Assembly: GCF_013368755.1 (NCBI RefSeq)
Contig: NC_049564.1
Location: 1,000,001 to 1,064,000 of the forward strand
Reading direction: 5' to 3'
Length of the DNA stretch: 64,000 nt
DNA from: Talaromyces rugulosus
Lineage: Eukaryota > Ascomycota > Eurotiomycetes > Eurotiales > Trichocomaceae
The translations under genes were made by a program, and so were the position numbers. Of this stretch, positions 34,670 through 45,221 are shown piece by piece. Under the pieces are notes generated by a model, which saw nothing but the letters and a program-made list of their open reading frames with translations, searched no databases and had not been told where the DNA came from. The stretch's first letter is position 1. The number at the start of each line of letters is the position of its first letter.

Positions 34670-36357
34670 ATGCTGTCTCAAAGAGGGCTCAAAAGTGCCG
34701 CAAGCCAGGATATTCCATGGCGATTTGCTCCCGGCGGCAATAATCGATATGATATGGTGAGCAACCCTCGTGGTGTCGTCCCATTTGGAACGGCGGAGAA
34801 TGTAAGTCCCCCTAGTAGCAACTAGGTTACCTTTCGTTGTAAATTGGTTCAATATTCTCATTTTTTATTAGGCTCTAGTACAAGATGAACTTGCCACTTA
34901 TGTGGCTGAAAAGGTGAGTAGGCGGGTACTTTGTACATTTGCCGAATGTTATACATGTCATAACTGACTCTTAGAGGCATGATTACAGGTCGAAATTCCC
35001 CCGGATGCATTTCTATATCGCTTTAGCACCATGGGCGGCCCTCGATTCCCTATTGCAATGGCAAGCCATATGAATAAATATTTCCAACCTTTTCACCCCG
35101 TCAAACCAGAACAAATCATCACCGCATCCGGATTGACAGCGATTCACGAACTCATGGCTTGTAGTCTCGGGGATCCCGGGGACGGTATGCTAGTCAGTCG
35201 GCCCGTCTATGGCAGATTTGAACTCGACTTCGGGAACACGGCAAACTTGAAGATTGTTTATGCCGATATGGAAGGGGTGGATCCTTTTGGAGCCGAAGTG
35301 GTGCCGAAATACCAGTCTGCGTTGGAAACGGCATTGAAAGAGAATGTCAAGGTCAAAGCATTACTTATTGTGAACCCACACAATCCTCTTGGTAAGAAGG
35401 AAGCACTAGCTAACAATTTTCGTTTATTGGAAATTTGATCCTCGTTTCTGATTTATGTTAATAGGTCGCTGTTATCCCCCTTTGGCCCTACGCGAACTAA
35501 TGGTATTTTGTCAAAAGAATTCCATTCACCTGATTAGCGACGAAGTGTACGCTTTATCCGTATATGGGACGGGTTATGATGCCGAAAAATCAATCAATTT
35601 CTCCTCCGTGCTGTCAATTGATTGTAAAGGGTTGATTGACCCAGAACGACTTCATGTTTTTTACGGAATGAGCAAAGTAAGCATAATGCCCTCATAATTA
35701 CATGCCTCTATGTTAATCATATTTGCAAAAGGACTTTGGAGCAGCTGGGCTTCGTTTGGGTTGTTTGGTCACGCAAAACGTTCCTTTAAGGAAAGCGATC
35801 GCGTGTAACATCAGATTTCACAATCCCTCTGGTATGTCGATCGCAATCGCTACGCAGCTATTAGAAGACAGGGATTTTGTAAAATACTTTGTAAAAACGT
35901 CCCACGAGAGACTGCGGGCTGCTCGAAAGTACACGACACAAGTTTTGGACCACGCGGGAATCAGGTATCATCGTGGAAGGTGAGTGTAGTAGATACTTTA
36001 CGAAGGCATACCAAGCTCGAAAATGACATGCAACTGACGAACGCTCTAGCAATGCTGGTTTCTTTCTGTATATTGATTTGAGCCCATGGCTTATTGAATC
36101 ATGTGATGATCAGCACGCAGGAGAGAACGACGCCGAATATGCACTTGCTCAGAAGCTGCTGGATGGCGGTGTTGGACTTCACCCATGTGAGGAGCATGGG
36201 GAATTCAAGGGCCACTTTAGGGTTGTCTTTAGTCACCCGAAGGAAGTCCTAGAAGAAGGGCTTAAACGGTGAGCATGTATCCGCATTTCAATGAGAATTT
36301 ATAACTAATAATTCTCTATCTAGATTGGTCCACGTGTTGAATGATCAATCTTCATGA
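34670..36357 (+). CDS. PLP-dependent aminotransferase class I/II, ACC-synthase-like (429 aa)
   Basis: Fold-type I PLP enzyme resembling 1-aminocyclopropane-1-carboxylate synthase and related fungal enzymes. Seven exons: 34670-34801, 34872-34913, 34989-35391, 35465-35676, 35732-35979, 36050-36268 and 36324-36357 (430 codons with stop). Visible motifs are TASGLTAIHELMACSLGDPG (PLP phosphate and ring contacts), NPHNPLGRCYPPLALRELM, LISDEVYALSVYG with the Asp/Tyr cofactor contacts, FYGMSKDFGAAGLRLGCLV with the Schiff-base Lys in SKDFG, and a C-terminal FRVVFSHP carrying the substrate-carboxylate Arg. True ACC synthase and related aminotransferases cannot be separated by eye, so the reaction is left open. 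The gene pairs divergently with an amino-acid permease. Confidence 0.88.
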
Positions 36358-36461
36358 CACTATTTGGGTGTAAAGAGGGTTTGGATATCATTGTAGTGCC
36401 ATGGAATGGGAGAATTTACTGTTGAAAAATGTTAATTTTTTTATCTCATTAAACCCAGATA

Positions 36462-38136
36462 TCAATTGCTATTCTCCATCCACATTTTCTTGCAACCTTG
36501 CATGCAAGAGGCTTCAAGAACGGGAAGTCCATGAAAATAACAACAAATTTCATCCCAGGTCGAATGGCGATTTTCCTGACAGAGCACCCGAATCTTTTCC
36601 AGAAAATAATTTTGATAAGCAGTCCCCGTAGCAGCAAAACCCCCCAGAAATAAAGACCACAAAATTTCTGCAGGAAAAGCCGCCATATAAAAAGGAAGGT
36701 TAGAGCATTCAAGAAACAGTTGCAGCTGTTCGACCAGTCTTTGGCGGAGCTTTCCTCCGATAGGCGTTTCCCTCAAATTTGTATAAATGTATACCAGACA
36801 AACTCGAAGTAAAAGGCTGATGATGTTATGAAGATCATATCCAGTATTTACGACGAGCTCTTCCTCAGTGATTAAGCATAATATTCGGTGCTCAACATTA
36901 TACAGCCGATCTGGATAAGCGGCTTCAGATGGAAGATCAGTTTCACCGGAGAGGTTGAGAAACGTGGCAAGTTGGTGCAAATCTCTGAGTACTTCTAGAA
37001 TATCTGTTTGATTTGATAGAATTATGGCATCTGTCAAGACCAAGCCAAAGTCGATATTGTATAAATGAGACGAAGTCTCTGAAAAGAATGTTGAGAGTGG
37101 TGGCATATCTGGTAACTTCCAACCTTCAAAACAAGGTTTAGTTTTGAATGTCACACTGCATAATAAATCGGACCTAAAATTTTGCTGAATTTCAGTAAAC
37201 TCTCCCTGGGGTGTTAAATCTTAGAAAACGCACCATTGAACCATCCTCCTTATAATGCCAGACAGCCCGAGGTTATCTAGGCCTCCTTTAAGCTCGACCA
37301 TACGCCGAAGCCCGTTTATATGAACTAATGCATCTGAAACCGACCCATGTAGACACTAAATAATCCTAAAATGAATATAAAACCCCTCTCGAACACCGAA
37401 GAATTTCACGTACCGCTATATTCGTAAGGCATGCCACTGTGGCAATTGTAGAATCATCGATTTCATGTGGTGATTCTGCAATAATTTCACCTACAGCGGC
37501 TCGTGACCTCGACAAATAATACTCGCTTTCTTGATTATTGCCTTGCTTCAAAACCTCGAGACGAGCTGCCGAATGTGAGATGGTCATAAAGGTCCACGCT
37601 GGGTTTCTCATACAATATAACTTGTATATTCTAGTAGGATCAGCATGCACAGATGTGCGTATTGAAGAAGATACACCTATTTCAAAATTGTCAGCGAATA
37701 CAATGTGTGTCCGGGAGTGGTCCTTACTATGGCTTAGTAACATAAGATGACGTGGGGTTGATGGGATTGAAAGGTCCTCGAATGGATTCAGTATTGTATC
37801 CATCAGTGAGATTTTACATGTGGTTGGACATGGAAGTGTCTCCGAGGAAGTCTTTGCTTCGCTTCTAAAAGTTTGGGCGACTATTATGTCGCGACTCGGT
37901 GGTGTACGACTCTTTGACTGCGAAAAGCTCGCATGAGACGATATAGATGACGACGATCTATGTCTTTTCTGAACCTGCGATCGTTGACGTTGTCTATCCC
38001 TTTTGTAACCTCTCATCACATGAGATCTCACGAGTTTATGGACAGAGTCGTCTTTGATTTCGGGTTGACTCCCCAAGTTGATAAACACTAGGCCATTTGT
38101 CGGCTGACACGGGCCACTGAATGAAGAGGAAGCCAT
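36462..38136 (-). CDS. Fungal-specific transcription factor domain protein without zinc cluster (518 aa)
   Basis: Regulator-like protein of the PF11951 type. Exons are 38136-37414, 37355-37234 and 37173-36462. The N terminus opens with VFINLGSQPEIKDDSVHKLVRSHVMRGYKR (part shown: KLVRSHVMRGYKR), a conserved start of the subclass that lacks a Zn2Cys6 domain. A Ser/Arg-rich linker follows. The C-terminal half holds the family core (ALVHINGLRRMVELKGGLDN and IIRRMVQWSDLLCS) and then an all-helical domain. No C-x2-C-x6-C pattern is present, so direct DNA binding is doubtful; it may act as a partner. The TTG upstream of the chosen ATG was ignored. It lies next to the PLP enzyme and permease and could regulate them, which is inference from position. 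Confidence 0.8.
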
Positions 38137-38867
38137 TCCGTCTTTTTCTGCAATTTTTGTGCTCTTTGGTTTATTTAAACTATGGTGATAGGTTTGTGAG
38201 TGTCGAGCCACTGAGTCGTTAGTTCCCCGCAATCAGCTGTTGACCTAGGTACTCCAACTCATTAACAGTTCGATGACAACAAGAGGGTTCGATACTTCTC
38301 AAGCTTTTTATCCATAAAGGAAACAAGGTGGGATTTTTTGCTTGGAAATAATGTTGGCCAGGGTAGTAGTGAAAGGTGATGGTTGCAAGTCCGCGAGATA
38401 AGCTGATACCATCTGTCGGGAATCACCGCCGCTTCTTCCGAGCTCCAACTGGAGCCCCATAGGGTTATGAGGACAAACACTGGCAAGTATTTGCATCGTT
38501 TTCAGAATATTTAAATGAATAGTAAAAAAGAAAATCGCCGTTAAAATAAGCAGCGAGAGTTCTGGCATTACAAAACAAACATGCCTAAACCTGAATGGGA
38601 GCCCATTCCCGATCGGGCGACATGTACATTATCAGTAGTAATTTTGCATTGAGTATTTTGTACTCCTGTGCTCGGCCTAAATCGTGGTTTTTACTTGAAC
38701 TTGTCAACTAATTGGAATCTTTAGCACGCCTTACTCTAGCACCGGGATGAGTAAAACGAGCGAGGGGCAGAGTCATTCTCACAGCATACCATACTACCAC
38801 TTGCTTTATTTATCAGTTTTTAATGGGAAAAAAAGCCTTTTTCGGGGCTTGTAAATCAAAATCAAAT
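38137..38867. other. Intergenic region
   Basis: About 730 bp upstream of the regulator gene and downstream of the BIM1-like gene. No convincing gene was found. Confidence 0.45.
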
Positions 38868-39626
38868 TCAAAGCATCGCAACGCCACCTAAGACGGCGGC
38901 TCCCAAAATTCCCCAGCTTGCAGTCTGCAAAGGCACCCCGGCACCCTGAGAGGTTGATGTAGGAGAGGTACCCGATGAAGTCGCCGTGCCCGAACCACTT
39001 TGAGCTGCACCGTTTGCATCGGACTCATTTGCAATACGTGTGGCAGCGCTTCCGGAGAAAGGCGTTGCCTCGACTCCGGTATTGTTCTTGCACGAGGTAG
39101 GCGTGTTGGTCGTGACGCTTGAGGAAAACACGATATCGGCACACTACCATCGATTGATCAGTTTTCCAAATGCAGTAAATAAAACAAAAAGCCAAGGTAG
39201 GAGGCTTACAGCAAATAGTCCACCGCCATTATCACCGTCTGTAACCACCTGCAAAGTTGCGTTTTGTCCGTCGTGTAGAGACACTCCGAGAGTCTTTGAG
39301 TCTAAGGGAATGCTCGGTAAGCAGAATTCACCCAACCCATGAGCTCCCAAGGTCGGCTCAAGGGTGATGTTGAAGTTATCGCCTGGATTTGAGCCTAGAG
39401 CAAGGAGATAGGATACGGCTGTCTGCGAGTGATGAAAGGTGATGTCGACTGGAAGGACGTTGGCGTCTAGTGCAATGCTGGTTCGATTGGAAGAGGGTGT
39501 ATTGAAGCCGCCGCAGGGAAAGGTGGGCATCTTGTCCTCATCAAAGCCGCGAGCTGCGGGCCAATCGAGCGTGAAGTGAGCCGCAGCGATGGGCAACAAC
39601 GGGGATAGGATGAAAGCAGTACGCAT
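38868..39626 (-). CDS. BIM1-like (X325 LPMO-related) secreted, GPI-anchored copper protein (230 aa)
   Basis: Predicted cell-surface copper-binding protein of the X325/BIM1 family, which is structurally related to lytic polysaccharide monooxygenases; the founding member assists copper import in Cryptococcus. Exons are 39626-39210 and 39143-38868. A signal peptide (MRTAFILSPLLPIAAA) ends directly before HFTLDWP, so the mature N terminus would be His, as in copper-brace proteins. A second His pair occurs in DITFHHSQ. Cys residues (FPCGG, GEFCLP, CADIVF, TSCKNN) fit disulfides, and N-glycosylation sites are present. The Ser/Thr/Gly-rich tail ends in a hydrophobic GPI-type signal (WGILGAAVLGGVAML). 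It sits beside Ctr and metalloreductase genes, which supports a copper role. Confidence 0.85.
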
Positions 39627-40243
39627 TTTGACGGATAGTGAGACGGTCAGACTGTGTCTAATCTAAGCTCCAGGTACTGACTGAGATTGAGAGAAAAGAA
39701 TGCTATCGAGAATGGATATTTTGTTCACAAAAACTAAGTTAGGGTTAGCATTAATAGTAATTTGAATACTGGTCTGGTAGACACGAAGGCTATTTAGAAA
39801 CAGTAGACCATGGCACCCTCAAGGGATCCGTGGGTGCGGAAGAGCTGCATCTCGCTTGGTGTGCCGTGTTATGGCCTAGGAGCAACTGTATTCGAAAGAC
39901 CATAGCACATACTGTGTGACCATGCCGCGTATAATTCCGAGTATAGAGCACAGACCGAAGAATAATCTGCTCATTCGTGCTCACGCCTTTCTTTATTGGG
40001 CCCGTGGCTGATTTAGCTTTGCGGAAATCCAGTACTACGGGACGCACTAGTCCTAAATAGACATATTTTCGGCCTCTGATTGGTGGGTTTTCGACCCACT
40101 TCTGCCGAACCGTCAACTATAATGCTCCGTGTGGCCTTTCATCATAGTCTAAATCGCACTGTTGATGGACGAAGGTTATGTACAGAAAATACAGAGTCAA
40201 GTGCAACAGAAAAACAAATGAAGAAATTCCTCCGTCATCGGCT
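39627..40243. promoter_or_regulatory. Intergenic region upstream of BIM1-like gene with paired GCTCA motifs
   Basis: About 620 bp between the BIM1-like start and the Ctr stop. Two GCTCA cores sit 11 bp apart (CTGCTCA ending 39973 and GTGCTCA at 39977-39983), about one helical turn. GTGCTCA matches 7 of 8 bases of TGTGCTCA, recalled as the motif of the copper-starvation factor MacA/Mac1 in A. fumigatus. Function is inferred. Confidence 0.4.
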
Positions 40244-40829
40244 CTAATGCTCACCCCACTCAATGTGCCGGCCCACTGCCAATTCGCCGATGAACGCACC
40301 AGCCAGAGTCGAGAGGAAATAGCCGATGTTCATGGTCATGACTGCCAACATCCTGTCAATGGTGTAATCAGTATTATTTCTGTAATCTATCTGAGTAGAC
40401 GAGATTGCGTGCTCACAGTAGATAATTGACACCTATGATGCAAAGAAAGAGCAGTGCTCGGGGCAAGTCGACGCTGAATCGCCAGGGTTGCGGACCGTGA
40501 GAAACTCGGCGGACTACCTTGACATTCTCTTGGGCCCCTTGAGTTGTAAGGAGAGCAGTGTTGACAGAATCCGGATCGCTGTTGCTGGAGTCTGCCTCTT
40601 GCTTCTTGCCTGCGACTACCACATAGCGTCGATTAAGTGCGATTGCCAGCCATTTGCGTTCCATGGCCACCTTAAAGGCAGCGAGAAGGCGGCTTATGAT
40701 GGCCAGAATAATCAGGAAGATGCATGTGCCGGCGTATTGACCAGAGGTTGTCGGTGTCCAGGAAGACGAATAAAGGGATGTGCCTTGGCTGTTGGAAAAC
40801 ACCGAAAGCATGCCCGAGCCTGTATCCAT
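40244..40829 (-). CDS. Ctr-family copper transporter (173 aa)
   Basis: Trimeric high-affinity Cu(I) importer of the Ctr family at plasma or vacuolar membrane. Exons are 40829-40417 and 40352-40244, with a 64-nt intron between TM1/TM2 regions and the signature helix. TM1 is TCIFLIILAIISRLLAAFKV; the cytosolic loop (about 65-125) is charged. TM2/TM3 carry MLAVM, a 12-residue gap and GAFIG, an exact MxxxM-x12-GxxxG Ctr signature. The N-terminal ectodomain has only a minimal Met motif (MDTGSGM), fewer than high-affinity Ctr1 proteins. The first ATG was chosen over an upstream in-frame TTG. It diverges from the metalloreductase over 374 bp. Confidence 0.92.
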
Positions 40830-41203
40830 GTTGACTGAGCCAGAAGAACCCAATTTATTTTAGTATCGAAGAGCACTGGCTATTGAATGTTGATTATTGT
40901 CCAGATAGAAGAGGATGTCGCAGGTGGAAAGAATTGATGTGTATTGCTGTAATTTTTGTCGTCATTACCTTGCCAATCAGCCACCCAAAGCGGAGCCGTG
41001 TTGAGCATATTTCATAGGGGCCCGTGCAACCCGGCGGCCTGACCTCTTTTTCTCTTGCATGTCGCAATATCGTCAGGTATCAATCGACTATGGATATTCA
41101 CTGATATCTGGCGGGCAAGTCTTGTTACCTATATGTCTGCGTACGCGGTCGCCGATGTGTTATACTAGTATCCCATCCTCCTGTGCCATACTAAGTTTAC
41201 ATC
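40830..41203. promoter_or_regulatory. Bidirectional promoter, Ctr / metalloreductase
   Basis: The only DNA (374 bp) between the start codons of the divergent Ctr and reductase genes, so co-regulation is likely. A TGAGCA (reverse TGCTCA) lies at 41002-41007, similar to the GCTCA cores upstream of the BIM1-like gene. A CCAAT-type word (GCCAATCAGCC) lies near 40973-40983. Confidence 0.5.
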
Positions 41204-43350
41204 ATGGATGACATGTCCGGCATGGATATGGGCAGTACGGCTAGTGGAAACGGTATACCGTCCCTTTCCGAATTCCAAAAGTACTACTGGGCCATCGTTG
41301 GTACTGTTATTGGTGTCGGGGCTGTTGCCAACTTGCTCAATCGCTTCCTCGCTAGCCAACGGTAGGTGCAATGGTGATTGTGATGTAAATTCTGCTAATT
41401 CTGGATATTCATAGACTATGTGACAAGTCAAATACCCCAGCGAAACCAAAATCTATCATTTTTGAGACATATGCAACCGTCACTGCTGCCGCCAGAGAGG
41501 CCGCAAATGTGACGCTACGGCCTATTGCTTTTGGCAGTTATACACTGCATTTGCCGCCCTTGGGGCCTGTATCCCTTGTTCTGGCCAACTTGGTAACCAT
41601 TGTCGTTATGATGTTCTACGGCTTTGATACAATGGATAACTATAGTTGGGAGAACATCGGATATCGCGCCGGGTTCATGACCATATGCCAATTGCCACTC
41701 GTGATTTTATTAGCCGGGAAACAAAACATCATCGGACTACTAACTGGCACCAGCTATGAGCGTCTCAATTGGTACCACCGGTGGATTTCCCGGACTCTTT
41801 GGCTGTCAGCAACCATCCACATGGGATTCTGGTTTCGGGACTATGGGCAGTATGACTATATTGTTACAATGCTAAAGACAGATTCGCTTACTCGCCATGG
41901 ATTTGCCGCATGGTGTGTTCTTACCTTTATCTTCCTTAGCTCTTTTGCCCCTCTTCGTAAATGGAACTATGAATTTTTCGTCTTTCAACACATAGTCACC
42001 ATGGCCGGGTTTCTTGCGGCCGTCTATCTACATGCTCCCGACGAAGTCAAAGTCTGGGTTTGGATCCCCGTTGGCCTTGTATTCTTGGATCGATTTTCCA
42101 GGATTTTGGTGCTTGCATTCGCCAATCTATCAATCGTCCACTTCTCAGCTCAAAAGAAACGGCCATTCTTTGCCAATAAAGCAACATTCACTCCTCTTCC
42201 GGGAAATATAACCCACATTTCGATACCAGACCCAGTCATCAATTGGAAACCGGGCCAGCATGTGTTCTTTGGATGCCATTCAATAGCGCCTTTTCAGAGT
42301 CACCCATTCACAATAATGTCACTCCCGTCAGACAAGAAACTTGATTTTCTCGTACGCGCAGAGAGAGGAGGAACCCACCGGATTTTTCAAGTTGCATCTA
42401 AATACCACGCACTATTTGGTGAAACACAAACGCCTCCCAAGAACCAAAGGACGGTTTTTATTGAAGGGCCGTATGGATATGTACGCCCATTACGCCAGTT
42501 TGATACCGTTGTGCTTTTTGCTGGTGGAATGGGCTGCACATTTACCTTACCTCTCATGCGGGATATTGTGCAAGCATGGAAAACAGAATACGGCGATCCG
42601 TTGGCTATAGGATCGAAACACAGAATAATTCCACAGAAACGGCTCACGGCTACGAAAAGGATTCGTTTTGTCTGGGTGATAAAATCACGAAGCCAATTTA
42701 GCTGGCTTGAGTCTTGGATTCGGTCCATACTGGAAGATATACAACGGTGTAGGCAGCTATGCCCTGAATTCGATAAAGAAATAGAACTCAGCGTCTACCT
42801 TACCTGCGATGAAACACTTGAAAAATCCACAAGTGTTAGATCTCCTGAGGCATGGACTCTAGAAGGCGAAGACACCAAAAATGTCTCTTTCAAGAAGGAC
42901 CAAGTTCTTATTCAATCCACTCCCACGACTCCTCCAAACTCGACAGATACAGCAGAAAGAAAAGCCTGTGGCTCAAATTCTACCTGCTGCTGTATCACAA
43001 CCGTGGAAAACGAGGAGACCTCATCGCCGCCGATATGCAACTGCTCCGGCCCTGCGGCCATATCTTTGGCAGATGCAGATAACAGCAGCGGCGGATCAAA
43101 ATCCCCACTGTCGATTTCATTGACAGACTCAGAAAACTTTAGAATGATATCCGGCCGGCCGCACCCACGCACACTTATTCGCAACGCCCTTGAGCGCGCC
43201 GAGGGCGAAAGTGCAGTGGTAGTGTGTGGCCCTAACGGGCTTGCGGTAGACGTTCGGCAGAGCGTTGTTTCATTGAGCGACGAGCGAGCTGTGCACAAGG
43301 GAACTGGTGCTCAGGGCATTTATCTTCATGTCGAGCACTTTGGATGGTGA
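41204..43350 (+). CDS. Ferric/cupric reductase transmembrane protein (FRE family), 697 aa
   Basis: Plasma-membrane metalloreductase of the FRE/NOX superfamily, moving electrons from NAD(P)H through FAD and two haems to extracellular Fe(III) or Cu(II). Exons are 41204-41361 and 41415-43350. The extracellular N terminus is Met-rich (MDDMSGMDMG), a copper-binding style more typical of Ctr proteins. TM helices follow, with haem-ligand His candidates in WYHRWISRTLWLSATIHMGF and EFFVFQHIVTMAGF. The FAD motif HPFTIMS lies near residue 350, and NAD-binding segments include FAGGMGCTFTLP and VVVCGPNG near the end. Between them lies a Cys-rich insert with CGSNSTCCC and ICNC (about residues 570-590). Length fits the family. 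Neighbours suggest copper reduction. Confidence 0.92.
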
Positions 43351-43637
43351 TAGACGTCCATTTACGGGCTGCATTATTGAATTCCTTTTGCATAGCTTCA
43401 CCAAACATGATAACGACTATATGTTTGAAATCCAACTTTCAAGCGCTTAATTGACTTGCTTGTGTGAAGATGACTGAACGATCGACTACTACCAACAGAT
43501 CTGTAACCGAAAAGTAGGTTCCTCAATAACCGGCTTCTTTCGCTGCTGTGCTTGAATAGATTTCTGGGAATTAGGGCCGATCCTGGGGTTTCCAACGAAT
43601 CATTTTCCACCTATGAGACTGCTTTCAGAATCTGAAC

Positions 43638-43886
43638 ATGTGGAACTCGAAGTTCGACCCGATCGAGCGCCCTTACACGGCTCCGGAGTTTCCGCAGGGT
43701 TGGGGTGATGCTGATGTATTGAGATTAACTAATCCTGATGTCGATATTGCAGATAATATCAACTTTGCTGGACAGTCTGTTGATGCACATGGTCGTATCG
43801 TCGGTGAGAAGGGGTATGGAAAGGTCGAGGGTGGGAAAGTGCTTATCGGCGCAGGGGAGGTTGCTCTGGTCAAGCTACAGACATGA
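43638..43886 (+). CDS. Small unknown protein (82 aa), possible upstream exon
   Basis: Function is not recognised. The frame from ATG 43638 encodes MWNSKFDPIERPYTAPEFPQ, a Gly/Val-rich body and LIGAGEVALVKLQT, with no signal peptide, membrane segment or motif. Composition looks protein-like. A possible first exon (ATG at 43470, donor near 43503) could join in phase 0 to an acceptor at 43628, adding MTERSTTTNRS, but the donor is weak. It follows the metalloreductase closely and may be transcribed separately. Confidence 0.45.
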   Translation: MWNSKFDPIERPYTAPEFPQGWGDADVLRLTNPDVDIADNINFAGQSVDAHGRIVGEKGYGKVEGGKVLIGAGEVALVKLQT

Positions 43887-44171
43887 TATAGTCGTATATA
43901 TCAGCAATTATGCGTATAATAGCATTAAGGCAGTGTCAATACCAGTAATATCATGATGTAAAAAGAAATAAAATAATGCAAAGCTTGGCAACTGGAGCTG
44001 TTACTACGGCAAGCTCCACTAATGACGTAGCACGGGCAACCTAACCTAGTCATCGTCTCCCGAAAACAACGCAAGCTCTTCCGAACTGCACGCCCAAACA
44101 TCAGAACATTCGATCACCATACCACCATAAAATAAAATAGCAGCTTGACCGGCTTCAGAGACACCGACACA

Positions 44172-44733
44172 ATGTTCCGCCTTGTATGTACTTCCTCGCT
44201 TCATCACCCCACTACTCAACGAGAGACTTGACTGATTATGGCAAACAGCACAAAACCCTCGACGTAATCACCCTCTTCCACAAACCTTCCCAAGCCTCAT
44301 CCACACGTGTCCTCAACATTTTACGCACTGCGTCTGCAAACGCCACAGAAACGGCCACAATCGATCAGGCGAGCGACCACTCGGCGGCGCATACGGCTTC
44401 CCCGCGCGGCGAGTTTGAGCTCGAGGTTACCGAGGAACCGCCCACAAACGACCAGCTCAGCACGATTCTGGACTATCTACAGACAAAGGGAGTGAAACCG
44501 TCGGCGGTTATTCAGGGTGCGAGTACCAAGCAGGATGCGTTGAAGAAGTTGAAAGAGGTTGGTGATCAGGGGTTTATTAGACCTGTGGTATGTTGTTTTT
44601 TTATTTCCCTGGTTTAGTTTCCCTCGGCTAATAAACAGTATAGGTCGTCGATTGGAGCAACGGTCGGGCAGCGGTTGGAGAGAACGAGTCAGAGATATTG
44701 AAGCTCGTCAGAGAAGGAGAGGCGTCGAGCTGA
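44172..44733 (+). CDS. Fmp46-like thioredoxin-fold mitochondrial redox protein (146 aa)
   Basis: Resembles fungal DUF1687/Fmp46 proteins, putative mitochondrial redox proteins of thioredoxin-like fold. Exons are 44172-44183 (only MFRL), 44249-44587 and 44644-44733, totalling 147 codons. The core opens HKTLDVITLFHKPSQASSTR, where relatives have a strand followed by a redox-type turn; a linker of about 40 residues follows, and the C terminus carries VVDWSNGRAAVGENESEILKLV (part shown: VDWSNGRAAVGENESEIL), the most conserved family block. No CxxC is visible. The 12-nt first coding exon was accepted because MFRL is a standard start in relatives and the splice signals are good. Confidence 0.8.
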
Positions 44734-45221
44734 TGTCGCTGATCCCATTTCTACGACTAGACTACATGGACCCATCTCCTACTAGACATTGATGTACCAT
44801 AACTAGCATGAAAATATTACGCGAATCATTTCAAATCAATGGAATTTTGTATAATGTGTTGCAAGACTTTGCCCATCGTAAACGTACTCATACATACACG
44901 AAGAAAAAAAGACATTGGTAAAAAAACGATGCAGAAAAGAAAGATACAAATCACAGCGATGCATGCATGTATAATCGAATAATACTCAAGCACAAGAAAT
45001 AAAACGGGTAATCACTTCACGCCGATATACTCATTCAAGTTGAATAAGCTATCATTTCCCGGGAGGTCAAACCTAGCCCAGGAAAGCGAAGAGTAATCAA
45101 TTAAAATGATCTACCCACAATAAGAAGTCATGATCGCTGCTTTTCAAAGAAAATCCAGGCAGTTCTTGGTCAAATTCGAGAGCCAGCTCGTATTGAACCC
45201 AATTTAGTACGAGACAAGAAA
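44734..45221. other. Intergenic region between convergent genes
   Basis: About 490 bp of A-rich 3' UTR DNA between the Fmp46-like and kinase genes. No gene was seen. Confidence 0.5.

Noticed and set aside
39790..40116. 108-codon minus-strand ORF between BIM1-like and Ctr genes
   Set aside because: No motif, no splice partner, and lies in a likely promoter.
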